Shown: positions 41,098 to 41,327 of the stretch, one piece after another
How positions within the stretch are numbered: position 1 is the stretch's first letter
Layout: the number at the start of each line of letters is the position of its first letter
Assembly: GCA_964621265.1 (NCBI GenBank)
Contig: CAZULQ010000016.1
Location: 1-41,327 of the forward strand
Length of the DNA: 41,327 nucleotides
Origin: Porcipelethomonas sp964621265
GTDB lineage: Bacteria; Bacillota; Clostridia; Oscillospirales; Ruminococcaceae
Direction: 5' to 3'
The notes under the pieces: generated by a model
Seen by the model: the letters and a program-made list of their open reading frames with translations, nothing else
The model's database searches: none
Told to the model about the DNA's origin: nothing
Position numbers and translations under genes: made by a program

Positions 41098-41327
41098 TTA
41101 GAAAAGATTATCAATATCGTTTTGTATTACCGGTACCGTGTCTGTTGGAGCAGATAAGGATAAGTAGTTAACCTTAGGTTTAAAATTTTCGTCGTCGTTT
41201 AAAGCGTATATTTTTAGTGATTTCCCCAAATCTGAGAAAATGTAGTATGTAAAGTTGTTTTGGGTGGTGCACTGAGTCAATCCCGAATTCTGTGTAAACG
41301 TAAAATAGTGCAAATAAAGAAGTATAT
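41098..41327 (-). CDS. Partial CDS, C-terminal part of an unrecognised protein
   Basis: The frame is open from the window edge to a stop at 41098; a TTG at 41313 is the only start inside. The visible ~75 residues contain FTYYIFSDLGKSLKIYALND and an acidic end (DIDNLF). No family recognised. It belongs to the tandem element and would be transcribed toward the attachment site. Confidence 0.45.
   Translation of the reverse strand, partial: ILLYLHYFTFTQNSGLTQCTTQNNFTYYIFSDLGKSLKIYALNDDENFKPKVNYLSLSAPTDTVPVIQNDIDNLF

Larger units (their letters stand above)
40919..41327 (+). mobile_element. Left end of a second rpsI-type element in tandem
   Basis: After the core comes a terminator (40947-40969), then an AAAATCGGGGCGGTAGC-like stretch resembling 29577-29602, then AGCTAACA at 41010-41017 and 41021-41028. 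The repeats start 92 bp after the core with 11-bp spacing, against 91 bp in element R. The element runs off the window. Confidence 0.6.

Noticed and set aside
1..41327. tRNA or rRNA genes as integration targets
   Set aside because: None recognised on either strand; the attachment cores match protein-gene 3' ends instead.

Overview
The window looks like a low-to-moderate GC Gram-positive genome of the Ruminococcus type (Oscillospiraceae). Three large secreted proteins carry type I dockerin modules, ribosome binding sites are strong AGGAGG-like, promoters are sigma-A-like (TTGACA-N17-TATAAT), and the rplM-rpsI pair has a Firmicutes-style L13 leader. The genus is an inference from the dockerin-bearing proteins; no 16S rRNA is present.

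Layout. (1) 1-6675: two secreted dockerin proteins (a BspA-type leucine-rich-repeat protein, and a C39-like peptidase with lectin and GLUG repeats) around an XRE regulator and a ~165-nt imperfect palindrome. (2) 6676-7313: decayed DNA with a fragment of an AAA/PD-(D/E)XK protein gene and two old element-end scars. (3) 7314-19240: an integrative mobilizable element, called element A here. It has a divergent XRE/excisionase switch, a tyrosine integrase, a MobC-like protein, a RepA-like ATPase, a structured ori/oriT-like region and a MOBV relaxase. Its cargo is an alpha/beta hydrolase, an HxlR/flavin-type oxidase pair, a macrodomain + SirTM sirtuin pair, and glgB with a TetR regulator. It is bounded by a 14-bp direct repeat that reads ...EWE-stop, like the 3' end of guaA. 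(4) 19241-29510: mostly core genome, with a left-end scar of a further element, GNAT acetyltransferase, galT, a two-domain SGNH esterase with dockerin, a MATE exporter coupled to a polysaccharide deacetylase, a CapA-like protein, and rplM-rpsI. (5) 29511-40918: element R, inserted exactly at the 3' end of rpsI (12-bp direct repeat TCAAAGAGATAA, the last codons and stop of rpsI). It holds an AAA ATPase + RloB defence-like pair, an XRE-integrase operon, excisionase and replication-type HTH genes, a Zn-finger/RHH protein, and a BlaI/BlaR1-like sensor operon driving a lantibiotic-immunity-style ABC transporter. (6) 40919-end: the left end of another rpsI-type element in tandem.

How it fits together. 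Both loci look like tandem accretion arrays of tyrosine-recombinase elements. Both element types carry, at fixed distances from the core, pairs or triplets of short direct repeats with exactly 11-bp spacing, which I interpret as integrase arm-binding sites. The same geometry recurs at 7182/7193, 7372/7383, 19109/19120 and 19299/19310 (EWE type), and at 29601/29612/29623, 40848/40859 and 41010/41021 (rpsI type). The cargo genes of interest are the SirTM-macrodomain pair without its usual lipoylation partners, the RloB pair placed beside attL, and the BlaR1-like protease with no penicillin-binding sensor domain.
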